A stretch of 22,601 bases of DNA. Origin: Paulinella micropora (Eukaryota > Cercozoa > Imbricatea > Euglyphida). The notes below the pieces were generated by a model, which ran no database searches, had not been told where the DNA came from, and worked only from the letters and a program-made list of their open reading frames with translations. The stretch covers positions 681,090 to 703,690 of the forward strand of contig BJOX01000053.1 of assembly GCA_009731375.1 (NCBI GenBank), written 5' to 3'. Below, in pieces: positions 9,954 through 19,215 of the stretch; position 1 is the first letter of the stretch, and each line of letters begins with the position of its first letter. Position numbers and translations under genes: made by a program.

Positions 9954-10215
9954 GCTCTAGAGGTTGTCATAAATCATATATAGGTCGCTGGGTTTCTTGT
10001 GGAGGTTATTTTGGAAATGTGGAGACTTGGATTTGTCCTTCATATTGGAGCCTTCTTGGATTCTGACATTTCAATTAGAGATTTTAGACTTTTCAGTGCA
10101 TTTAGATTGTAGCTTGAAATAAGTCATCCCAGTAGTCCTGCTTCTGGTTTGTCTTTAGGAGTATAGTTTCCGTAAAGGAAACTGCTTTCCTATTAAACTA
10201 CTACTACTACTAGCG
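9954..10215 (+). other. LINE-2 3' untranslated region with terminal stem-loop and (CTA)n tail
   Basis: The end of the element holds GTTTCC-GTAAA-GGAAAC (about 10166-10182), a 6-bp stem with a 5-nt loop, then CTGCTTTCCTATTAAA and CTA repeats. Both reversed copies elsewhere keep the pairing. This resembles the 3' stem-loops that some LINE reverse transcriptases recognise (for example UnaL2), so it is a candidate recognition element. Confidence 0.65.
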
Positions 10216-10224
10216 TAGGAGATC

Positions 10225-10259
<35 letters not shown>

Positions 10260-10472
10260 GTCTTGCTGTATTTGATAATAAACCCGATACTTGACGTATG
10301 TAACAAAGTACGCTATGAAAAATGTATACTGAAGACAAAATTCAAGGACTCAAGTCAAAAATGATAAAAAATGCTGTCTCAGAACAGAACCAAAAGATGA
10401 TTATGACGATGATAATGATGACATTGTTGTTGTCATGGTGTGATTGTTGATAATTTTGACGTTGTTATTATT
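10216..10472. other. (TTG)n and non-coding spacer
   Basis: A (TTG)n tract at about 10226-10258 is followed by about 170 nt of AT-rich unique sequence with no coding signal, then a patchy TTG/GAT-rich stretch leading to the first SINE-B terminus. Confidence 0.7.
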
Positions 10473-10550
10473 GTAAATTTAATTACAGTAATTAAACCGG
10501 TGGCATGATGGTGCACGGAACGTTGTTAAATTTAATTAAAGTAATTAATG
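10473..10550 (-). repeat. SINE-B 3'-end fragments, copies 1 and 2
   Basis: Two short copies of the conserved terminus. Copy 1 (about 10473-10520) has TAAATTTAATTACAG, GTAATTAAACC and GGCATGATGGTGCA. Copy 2 (about 10524-10550) keeps only TTAAATTTAATTAAAGTAAT. On the minus strand these are 5'-truncated pieces whose 3' ends face TTG (minus-strand AAC) repeats. Confidence 0.7.
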
Positions 10551-10590
10551 TTGTTGTTGTTGTTGTTGTTGTTGTTAGTGTTGTTGTTAG

Positions 10591-10662
<72 letters not shown>
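10546..10662. repeat. (TTG)n microsatellite
   Basis: A nearly pure TTG repeat with single-base interruptions. It is followed at 10663-10732 by a short unique segment containing GTGTGGCTACGGCC, which recurs in related form near 11091-11106. Confidence 0.97.
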
Positions 10663-10663
<1 letters not shown>

Positions 10664-10732
10664 ATTTGTATTCAATCATAAAACTTAAACAAAGTATTTA
10701 AAATGCAAGATGGTGTGTGGCTACGGCCTTCA

Positions 10733-10762
10733 ATTGTTGTTGTTGTCGTTGTTGTTGTTGTT

Positions 10763-10800
<38 letters not shown>
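10733..10800. repeat. (TTG)n, tail of SINE-B copy 3
   Basis: A TTG repeat directly joined to TAAATTTAATTACAGTAAT. It corresponds to (CAA)n at the minus-strand 3' end of the adjacent element. Confidence 0.9.
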
Positions 10801-10802
<2 letters not shown>

Positions 10803-10882
10803 AAATTTAATTACAGTAATTACATCAATGGCATGATGGTGCATGGATAACGGCCTTTAAACCCACTTGAAGACAAGTTGAT
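10801..10882 (-). repeat. SINE-B copy 3
   Basis: Contains TAAATTTAATTACAGTAATT, GGCATGATGGTGCATGG, ACGGCCTT and a CCACTTGAAGACAAG segment in the order seen in the longer copies. It stops after about 82 nt, where another TTG tract begins, so it is 5'-truncated on the minus strand. Confidence 0.8.
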
Positions 10883-10908
10883 ATTGTTGTTGTTGTTGTT
10901 GTTGTTCT

Positions 10909-10977
10909 TGTAAATTTAATTACAGTAATTAAACCAGTGGCATGATGGTGCATACTTAAAGACAAGTAGGTGTCTAA
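10909..10977 (-). repeat. SINE-B copy 4 with (TTG)n tail on its left
   Basis: Same terminus as copy 3 followed by a shorter body (CTTAAAGACAAGTAGGTGTCTAAG) that lacks the ACGGCCTTCGAG segment, so it has an internal deletion. The TTG tract at 10883-10908 is its minus-strand tail. Confidence 0.8.
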
Positions 10978-10978
10978 G

Positions 10979-11019
<41 letters not shown>

Positions 11020-11025
11020 ATTGTT

Positions 11026-11061
<36 letters not shown>

Positions 11062-11074
11062 GCTGTTGTTGTTG
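10978..11074. repeat. (TTG)n microsatellite
   Basis: TTG repeat with a few TTA and TGC units. It is followed by AATAATCAATCACTAGTTGGAGTGTGG; part of this (ACTAGTTGGAGTGTG) recurs at about 12953-12967 after another TTG tract, which suggests a second family that shares TTG tails. Confidence 0.95.
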
Positions 11075-11152
11075 TAATAATCAATCACTAGTTGGAGTGT
11101 GGCTATCGAACAAACTATAATGAAGTAAAATATTAATGCCACTTTCATCCCC

Positions 11153-11310
11153 GGCCGTTGGGACAGCAGAGCTAAATCATTGAACTATAGAACTTCAGAG
11201 CTCAGAAACAAATAATAAAGAAAGAGGAAGGGAGCTAAGAAGAACTACACAGAACAACAACAGGAGGAAGGAAGAGAAAGCTAGGAGAGCTAGAGGGAGA
11301 AGAGGACACA
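11153..11310. repeat. Divergent relative of the SINE-B 5' part
   Basis: CCCCGGCCG, GGGACAGCAGAGC, AGAGCTCAGAAACAA and AATAAAG...GAGGAAG occur in the same order as in copies 5 and 6 (11413-11560, 11924-12075) but with many differences. It represents an older or separate subfamily. Confidence 0.6.
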
Positions 11311-11312
11311 GA

Positions 11313-11560
11313 GTTGTTGTTAAATTTAATTAAAGTAATTAAACCAACGGCATGGTGCACGCCTAACGGCCTTCGAGCGCCACTTAAAGACAATTAGTAA
11401 ATGTCTAATCATCCCCAGCCGACTCGGGACGCCAGAGCATGCTCACTGTACTATGGGACTGTAGAGCTCAGAAACAAGAAATAAAGAGAGAGGAAAAAGG
11501 AGCAGAGGAGCATGCACCATCGTACAACAACAACAAAGGAGAGAGAAGAGGAAAGACAGT
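11313..11560 (-). mobile_element. SINE-B copy 5, long copy
   Basis: Left to right it contains TTAAATTTAATTAAAGTAAT, GGCATGGTGCACG, AACGGCCTTCGAG, CCACTTAAAGACAA, ATGTCTAATCATCCCCAGCC, GACTCGGGACGCCAGAGCAT, AGAGCTCAGAAACAAGAAAT and a purine-rich end. Copy 6 repeats all of this with few changes. On the minus strand an A-box-like TAGTACAGTGA (11453-11443) is present, but no convincing B box lies at the right distance, so RNA polymerase III origin is unproven. It could instead be a short non-autonomous LINE derivative. Confidence 0.75.
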
Positions 11561-11638
11561 TGTTGTTGTTGTTGTTGTTGTTATTGTTATTGTTATTGTT
11601 GTTGTTGGTGTTGTTGTTGTTGTTGTTGTTGTTGTTGT
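11561..11638. repeat. (TTG)n, tail of SINE-B copy 6
   Basis: TTG repeat with TTA units between copy 5 and copy 6. It is joined directly to the copy 6 terminus, as expected for a minus-strand (AAC)n tail. Confidence 0.93.
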
Positions 11639-11677
11639 ACAATTTAATCAAAGTAATTAAACCTGGTAGACCAAACA

Positions 11678-11751
<74 letters not shown>

Positions 11752-11792
11752 CCTACCTACCTACCTACCTACCTACCTATCTATCTATCTAC

Positions 11793-11843
<51 letters not shown>

Positions 11844-12075
11844 CCTATCTATCTACAATGGCATGATGGTGCATGGCTAACGGCCTTCGAGTGCCACTTA
11901 AAGACAAGTAATAAATGTCTAATCATCCCCAGCCGACTCGGGACGCCAGAGCATGCTCACTGATATGACTCTAGAGCTCAGAAACAAGAAATAAAGAGAG
12001 AGGAAAAAGGAGCAGAAGAGCATGTACGATAGTAGAACAACAACAAAGGAGGGAGAAGAGGAAAGACAGTGAAAA
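11639..12075 (-). mobile_element. SINE-B copy 6, split by a tetranucleotide expansion
   Basis: The terminus (CAATTTAATCAAAGTAATTA) lies at about 11639-11665 and the body at about 11857-12075. They are separated by the 178-nt ATCT/ACCT array that follows the GGTAGACC segment. The body matches copy 5 closely from GGCATGATGGTGCATGG to GAGGAAAGACAG. The array probably expanded inside the element after insertion. Confidence 0.78.
11679..11856. repeat. (ATCT)n with (ACCT)n core
   Basis: A tetranucleotide array with an internal block of ACCT units at about 11749-11778 and single ACCT units elsewhere. It lies inside SINE-B copy 6. Confidence 0.97.
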
Positions 12076-12604
12076 GAGCAGACAAGCCGTGAGCTAGTCC
12101 GCGGAGAAGGGAGAAGAGGAAGAGAGAGGGAAGATGAAGGGGGAGGAGAGACTCGCCATGGCCGATGAAAAAACAGTCTGAGCAACAAGTTAGAAGCTCG
12201 CGTGTGAGGCGAACAAGTCGAATGGAGCAGGCAGGCACCAGCAATTAGTCACAAGCGCTGGAGGCCGAAGGAAAGAGCTGTCTAGATACCTTCAAGGTCA
12301 GAAAAAGCAAGGAGTCACAACCCAGCATTCAAGCAGGTGGTAAGAGCCCTAGGGCCACCAAGATAGCCTGCAAGTGGATCATGGGCCCACCTTCTGAACC
12401 TAGGGCTGCCACGCCAAGCCAAGGGAAACTGGAAAAAGATAGGGGGTGGGGTGCCCTATCCGCTGACCCTAGAGAAGGGAAGGCTGTGAGAGAAGGATCA
12501 CTCTCTAGCACACTAGCTGGGCCATAGTAGACGTCCGGTTGCGGGGTGGAAGGGTCCGCAGGAGAGAAGGGGCGAGAAGGCTGTGACAGTGATGTCACAG
12601 GTAG
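12076..12604. other. Unique, purine-rich spacer; no gene seen
   Basis: About 530 nt of moderately GC-rich, purine-biased sequence without stable coding frames or recognisable motifs. It ends with a perfect hairpin: CTGTGACA and TGTCACAG around the loop GTGA at 12581-12600. Confidence 0.6.
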
Positions 12605-12664
12605 CACATGAAGAGAAGGAGAGGGAGGGGGAGAGAGGAAAAGGAGAAAAACAGGAGAGAAATA

Positions 12665-12704
<40 letters not shown>

Positions 12705-12872
12705 AGAGCGAAAGAGAGAGGAGAGAGAGAGAGAGAGGGAGAGACGAGAGAGAGAGAGAGAAGAGAGAGAGAAAGAGAGAGGAGAGAGAAAGAGAGAGAG
12801 GGAGGGAGGGAGAGAGAGAGAGAGATAGAGAGAGAGAGACAGGGAGGGAGGGAGGGAGGGAGGGAGAGAGAG
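12605..12872. repeat. (GA)n / (GGGA)n purine tract
   Basis: About 270 nt of almost pure purine on this strand: GA, GAA and GGGA units, with a GGGAGGGA block near 12840-12864. The Arg/Glu-rich open frames are artefacts of the repeat. Confidence 0.97.
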
Positions 12873-12880
12873 AGTGTGTG

Positions 12881-12921
<41 letters not shown>

Positions 12922-12933
12922 TTGTTGTTGTTG
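12873..12933. repeat. (GT)n then (TTG)n
   Basis: A short GT run passes into a TTG repeat. A segment sharing ACTAGTTGGAGTGTG with about 11088-11102 follows at about 12953. Confidence 0.95.
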
Positions 12934-12967
12934 TATTTATAACAATAACGGACTAGTTGGAGTGTGT

Positions 12968-13255
12968 TGTGGATGATGATGACTATGATGATGATGATGG
13001 TGGTGGTGGTGCTGGTGCTGGTGCTGGTGATGATGATAATGATGATAATGATGATGATGACGACGACGACGACGATGATGATGATGATGATGATGATGGT
13101 GATGGTGATGGTGATGGATGGTGATGATGATGATGGTGGTGGTGGTGGTGATGATGATGATGACGATGATGATGACGACGATGATGATGATGACGACGAC
13201 GATGATGATGATGATGATGATGATGATTGGTGATGATTGGTGATGATTGGTGATG
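12968..13255. repeat. (GAT)n-type trinucleotide array with GAC, GGT and CTG variants
   Basis: Mixed ATG/GAT, GAC, GGT and GCTGGT units in blocks. Poly-Asp and poly-Met frames are spurious. It changes abruptly into the pentamer array at about 13256. Confidence 0.96.
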
Positions 13256-13885
13256 TCTGTTATGTTATGTTATGTTATGTATGGTCTTATGTTATCTTAT
13301 GCTATGTTATGTTATGTTATGTTATGTTATGTTGTCTTATGTTATCTTATGCTATGTTATGCTACGTTACGTTACGTTACGTTACGTTACGTTATGTTAC
13401 GTTATGTTACGTTATGTTATGTTATGTTATGTATGTTATGTATGTTATGCTATGTTACGTTATGTTACGTTACGTTACGTTACGTTACGTTAGGTCATGC
13501 TATCTTATGTTATGTTATGTTATGTTATGTTATGTTATGTTATGTTACGTTACGTTAAGTTATGTTACGTTATGCTAGGTTATGTTACGTTATGGTACGT
13601 GATGTTATGTTATGTTATGTTATGTTATGTTATGTTATGTTATGTTATGTTATGTTATGTTATGTTATGTTACGTCATGTTATGTTATGTTACGTTATGT
13701 TACGTTACGTTACGTTACGTTACGTATGTTATGTTATGTTATGTTATGTATGTTATGTTATGTTATGTTATGTTACGTTATGTCATGTTTCGTTACGTTA
13801 CGTTACGTTACGTTACGTTTCGTTACGTTTCGTTGCGTTACGTAATGTAATGTAATGTAATGTAATGTAATGTAATGTAATGTAA
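13256..13885. repeat. Pentanucleotide array (TTATG)n / (TTACG)n
   Basis: About 630 nt of 5-nt units in which nearly all variation is C or T at one position, TTACG or TTATG. TTACG units are clustered in runs (for example 13364-13400, 13463-13490, 13795-13845). The last part changes to (AATGT)n. All three forward frames stay open because the unit has no stop in any register, so the long reading frames here are not genes. Confidence 0.97.
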
Positions 13886-14105
13886 TGTTTATGTTATGTT
13901 ATGTTTAGTTATGTTATGTTATGTTATATAATGTTATGTTATTTTATGTTATGTTATTTTTTGTTATGTCATGTTATGTTATGTTCTGCTATGTTATGTT
14001 CTGTTATGTTCTCTTCTGTTCTGTGATGTTCTGTTACGTTCTGTTATATTATGTTGCATGTTACGGTATGTTACATGTTACGTTCTGTTACATGTTATAT
14101 TATAT
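13886..14105. repeat. Degenerate margin of the pentamer array
   Basis: Units drift to TTCTG, TTTTA and TTACA variants and the period is lost by about 14105. I see no gene. Confidence 0.85.
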
Positions 14106-14735
14106 GTTATGTTATTTTGTGAATAAACACATAGACACACATACAATTTATTTAGATATGTATGTGTGTAGTGCGCATGTACATATACATGCAGAAAATT
14201 CGTACAATACTTTGGAGACATGTGTATTTTCGTATGTGCGTCTGTCGGATATTCCCGCTGGTCGTGTTTCCGTGCCTTGGGGCTCACCAGTGCAAACTTT
14301 GTCTGCATGTAGCTATTGGCGCCGGTCGAGTGTATCACCATGCTATGTCTGGCTGTAGATGTTGGCGCTGCTTGTGCTGGCCGGTCTGTGCTGGTTCGGC
14401 GGCGCGCGTTTGCTGGTGGGCCAGTGGGCAGCAGCCTCCGCCACGCTCCCGAAAAGCCCAGCGTCAGCTCTCTGCCCCACTAACACACGCCAGTCCTAGC
14501 CATCCTCCTCATCCTGACCATCCTCTCTCTGCCCTTTCGCTCAATTCTACTCGTTTGCTGGTCGGTGGGCTATGCGTGCTGTGTGCTGTGGTGTTTGTTG
14601 TGCCCTGTGTGCGGGCGCAGCGAGCTGGTGGGCGGCGCACGACACCACCCGCGACCTCACCAGTCACCCACCGCAGAGGTCACAGCGCATGCAGATGTAG
14701 CTGCCAATATGTATGTCCGTAGGTGTGCACATGTG
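14106..14735 (+). other. Unique region upstream of the peptidase; possible first exon
   Basis: This is the last long non-repetitive stretch before the first placed peptidase exon, and it becomes GC-rich from about 14270. The frame that includes 14544-14629 contains a hydrophobic stretch (RLLVGGLCVLCAVVFVVPCV, then RAQ) that could be a signal peptide. A donor-like GTCACC at about 14662 would end that frame in phase 0, matching the next exon. No start codon is clearly preferred and composition alone could produce this, so I do not call it as coding. Confidence 0.3.
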
Positions 14736-14780
14736 TTACGTGTATGTATGTATGTATATATGTATGTATGTATGTATGTG

Positions 14781-14812
<32 letters not shown>

Positions 14813-14875
14813 TGCATTTATGTATGTATGTATGTATGTATGTATGTATGTATGTATACGTATGTATGTAGTACA
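14736..14875. repeat. (TATG)n microsatellite
   Basis: Tetranucleotide repeat TATG/TGTA with minor interruptions, upstream of the first placed peptidase exon. Confidence 0.95.
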
Positions 14876-14984
14876 CGTTTGTTTGCATGTACCTACGTAT
14901 GCGTGCATGCATTTGCATATATCGTTTCTGCAGATAAGTACGTCTGTGTATAGCAAGAGGGTATGTGTCTTGTGTTGTGGCGGG

Positions 14985-15018
<34 letters not shown>

Positions 15019-15058
15019 GCTCACCGCGTGGTGGGTCTGCCTGGTCTGCCTGCCAACT
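15019..15058 (+). CDS. Peptidase exon 1 (as placed), 3' end lost in gap
   Basis: Follows a GT-run acceptor (TGTGTGCAG). Reads [13 protein letters not shown], the N-terminal LPGLP motif typical of S10 carboxypeptidases. It runs into N at 15059. Confidence 0.75.
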
Positions 15059-16335
15059 NNNNNNNNNNNNNNNNNNNNNNNNNNNNNNNNNNNNNNNNNN
15101 NNNNNNNNNNNNNNNNNNNNNNNNNNNNNNNNNNNNNNNNNNNNNNNNNNNNNNNNNNNNNNNNNNNNNNNNNNNNNNNNNNNNNNNNNNNNNNNNNNNN
15201 NNNNNNNNNNNNNNNNNNNNNNNNNNNNNNNNNNNNNNNNNNNNNNNNNNNNNNNNNNNNNNNNNNNNNNNNNNNNNNNNNNNNNNNNNNNNNCCCCCCC
15301 CCCCCCCCCCCCCCCCTCTCTAACCGCACTCCCCACCTCACCACACCGACAAAAGTCCACCCTCGTAACTTCCAGTGAGCGATTGTTGCCTGGCCTGCAG
15401 AGAGAGAGAGAGAGAGCTGGGGCTGTGTCTGTGCAGGTTGCCATGGACGGTGGACCGTCGGGCTCGCTATTCTACTGGTCCACTTTTTAACCTACCTACC
15501 TACCTACCTACCTACCTACCTACCTACCTACCTACCTCCTTACCTACCTACCTGCTTACCTACCTACCTGCTTACCTACCTACCTACTTACCTACCTACT
15601 TACTTACCTACCTACCTACCTACTTACCTACCTACCTGCTCTTCCTCTCTTTGCCACTTACTCACTACACATGCCACAGAAAAACAGACATGCACAAAAC
15701 ACACACTCTGAGTCTTTCTCACTCTGTCCTTTTCTTCTTTCTTAGCTTCACGAGTGCGCACTCGCTCTTCGCGCTGCGTGTGTGTGTTGCTGTGCAGGCT
15801 GGTTGAGGCTTCTCAGGTGGTACCTGCCCGCGCGCCGCTGGTGGTGTGGCTCAACGGCGGACCAGGCTGCTCCTCCATGGAGGTCGCTGCATCTACCTAC
15901 CTACCTACCTACCTACCTACTGTATGTGTGTACCGATCAACATGGCGCCGCGGCTCATATGTCTGTGCTTCTGTGCGCTGTCTGTACATAGATATATGTG
16001 TGTGCTGGTTGTTGTGTGCAGGGTCTATTGGTGGAGCACGGGCCCTGGACGATCCAGCCCGACGGGGCCACGCTGCAACCCAACCCCTATGCCTGGAACA
16101 GACTCAACAACGTCCTGTACGTCACACTAATCTTCCTTCTTCCTCCCTCCTCCCTCCATCCATGCCTCCCTCCATCCCTCCATCCATCCCTCCATCCCCC
16201 TATAACCGCACTCCATGGTTGGGTAGGTACATAGACCAGCCGATCGGGACTGGCCTGTCGGTGGCGGATGGCGCCAAGTTCGCCACCAGCCAGACACAGG
16301 TCGGTCGCTCTCCTCTCTTTCTCTCTGTCTCTCTT

Positions 16336-16367
<32 letters not shown>

Positions 16368-16387
16368 TCTTCTCTCTCTCTCTCTCT

Positions 16388-16451
<64 letters not shown>

Positions 16452-17144
16452 CCTTCTTCTTCACCATCGAGCACACACATGTCTCGCTCTGCATACATTC
16501 TGTTTGCCTTCTTTCTCACCGTCAACCAGACACAGCTCGCCTGCGCCAGCTGCATGCGCCGTCGTCCACACATCCTATTTTCCACCACCACCATCACCAC
16601 CTCCTCCTTCTCCTCTTTCTTCTTCTTCTTCTTCTTCTTCTTCTTCTTCTTCTTCTTCTTCTTCTTCTTCTTCTTCGTCTTCTTCTCCTCCTCCTCCTCC
16701 TCCTCCTCCTGCTCCTCCTCCTCCTGCTCCTCCTCCTCCTTCTCCTGCTCCTTCTCCTTCTTCTCCTTCTCCTGCTTCTCCTCCTTCTCCTTCTCCTTCT
16801 CCTCCTTCCCCTCCTTTCCCCTGTTCTCCCTCTTTGGCTTCTACGCGTTACCTCCTACCCAGTAGCCTGCTTGCATTTTCTTCACTGTCGAGCGATGCAG
16901 AGCCTGTTTTTGACGCGCCAAGGCGAATTTGTAGCAGCACAGCGAGAAGGGAGAAGGATGCGCAGGAGGCAGAAATCTAGATGAAATAGAGGGACAGCGG
17001 GAGAGAGGCCAGAATATGGAGGAATATGTATGAGTATATGGCTATTTACACATATATTTATTTGATACAATGAACATATTTTTGAATATGTATTACAATA
17101 TTATATATATATAATATATATATATATACATATATATGTGTGTG

Positions 17145-17207
<63 letters not shown>

Positions 17208-18137
17208 CTTCACATGTTTGTGTATGCGTGTGTTTGCAGGTGGATGAGCTGTTTGCTGACTTCTTGCACAAATGGTCCCCGGACCTCCGCACACACACAC
17301 ACACACACACACGCACACAACACACACACACACACACATACACACACAACACCAGCTCGATATGCGTGTTTATATACATGTACGTATCTGCATGTCTATT
17401 TATATTAGACATGACACACATACATACATATGCATAAACAACACATATTCATACATTAGATAGTTATATATGGTATGTATGTATGTATGTATGTATGTAT
17501 GTATGTATGCATGTATGTATGTAATCTTATGAGCAGGCTGGCCATCTACCCCGCCTACCGCGACAAGCCCATCTGGTATACACACACACACACAAAAGTA
17601 TAGATACAATTATATATGTATCTAATTTAACATATTATGTATGCGCGTTTCGGTGTGTTTTGTTCTCCCTCCCTCCTACCCNNNNNNNNNNNNNNNNNNN
17701 NNNNNNNNNNNNNNNNNNNNNNNNNNNNNNNNNNNNNNNNNNNNNNNNNNNNNNNNNNNNNNNNNNNNNNNNNNNNNNNNNNNNNNNNNNNNNNNNNNNN
17801 NNNNNNNNNNNNNNNNNNNNNNNNNNNNNNNNNNNNNNNNNNNNNNNNNNNNNNNNNNNNNNNNNNNNNNNNNNNNNNNNNNNNNNNNNNNNNNNNNNNN
17901 NNNNNNNNNNNNNNNNNNNNNNNNNNNNNNNNNNNNNNNNNNNNNNNNNNNNNNNNNNNNNNNNNNNNNNNNNNNNNNNNNNNNNNNNNNNNNNNNNNNN
18001 NNNNNNNNNNNNNNNNNNNNNNNNNNNNNNNNNNNNNNNNNNNNNNNNNNNNNNNNNNNNNNNNNNNNNNNNNNNNNNNNNNNNNNNNNNNNNNNNNNNN
18101 NNNNNNNNNNNNNNNNNNNNNNNNNNNNNNNNNNCTC

Positions 18138-18173
<36 letters not shown>

Positions 18174-18246
18174 TTCTCTCTCTCTCTTCTTTATATATAT
18201 ATATATATATGTATTTTACGCACACACTCGCTCGCTCGATCTTGCA

Positions 18247-18316
<70 letters not shown>

Positions 18317-18322
18317 CATATA

Positions 18323-18401
<79 letters not shown>

Positions 18402-18737
18402 GGTGTGTGTGTGTGTGTGTGTGTCTGTGTATGTGTGTTAGGTTCGCGGGCGAGTCGTATGCGGGCCGCTACATCCCCTCCTTCGTCACGGTCTCACCCC
18501 ATCTCTCTCACCCCATCTCTCTCATCCCCTATTTCGTCACGGTCTCACCCCGGCTCTCTCTCATCCCCTCCTTCGTCACAGTACACCGCACCTCTCTCAT
18601 CCCCTCCTTCGTCACGGCACTCACCCCATCTCTCTCATCCCCTCCTTCACCCCACCTCTTTCATCCCCTCCTTCGGCAACGTTCACCCCACACCTCCTTG
18701 CTTTGCTTGTCTCTGTCTCCGTCCCTCTGCCTGCCTG

Positions 18738-18775
<38 letters not shown>

Positions 18776-18853
18776 TCTCCCTCTCTCCCTCTTGTTTTCT
18801 GAGTCGATGTGTGCGGCTTGGCTGGGTGGTTGCAGCGCGAAGGGCATCATGGA

Positions 18854-18892
<39 letters not shown>

Positions 18893-18909
18893 TGTGTGTA
18901 TGTGCGTGT

Positions 18910-18945
<36 letters not shown>

Positions 18946-19184
18946 TGCGCTAAGGGCATCATGGAAGTGTGTGTGTGTGTGTGTGTGTGTGTGTTGTGTG
19001 CGCGCGAAGGGCATCCTGGAAGGCCGCGGACGGTTCGCAGGGCTGCAGCGACTCAGCATAAAGGTGCAACTTCCCCCCCCCCCCCCCCCCCCCCCCTTCC
19101 CCTTGCCCNNNNNNNNNNAACAACCACAATAGGACAACAAAAGATTCGCAACAACGAAAACAAACTTATTGCTGTTGTTGTTGC

Positions 19185-19215
<31 letters not shown>

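Larger units (their letters stand above)
6450..10215 (+). mobile_element. Degenerate non-LTR retrotransposon (LINE-2 of this window)
   Basis: A second LINE, unrelated in sequence to LINE-1. It has a broken endonuclease/reverse-transcriptase ORF (about 6450-9953), an untranslated 3' region (9954-10198) with a stem-loop at about 10166-10182, and a short (CTA)n tail at about 10199-10212. The coding part is AT-rich at third positions, unlike LINE-1, which favours C. No ORF1 is recognised upstream; the element may be 5'-truncated or ORF1 may be too decayed. No target-site duplication was found. Confidence 0.85.

Noticed and set aside
10226-11638. CRISPR-like array from regular TTG and repeated termini
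   Set aside because: Spacing is irregular, the spacers are microsatellite, and this is a eukaryotic context.
12583-12976. Arg/Glu-rich frames
   Set aside because: Product of the GA/GGGA purine tract only.
13237-13855. Several long MLCYV-type frames
   Set aside because: The pentamer has no stop in any register, so open frames are automatic.
13256-13885. Telomere-like repeat
   Set aside because: The unit is TTATG/TTACG, not TTAGG or TTAGGG, and it lies inside ordinary sequence with genes and mobile elements on both sides.
15754-16980. A single 408-aa protein
   Set aside because: It strings true exon 3 to CT, CTT and CTC repeats; splice sites and family motifs show that it is split by introns.
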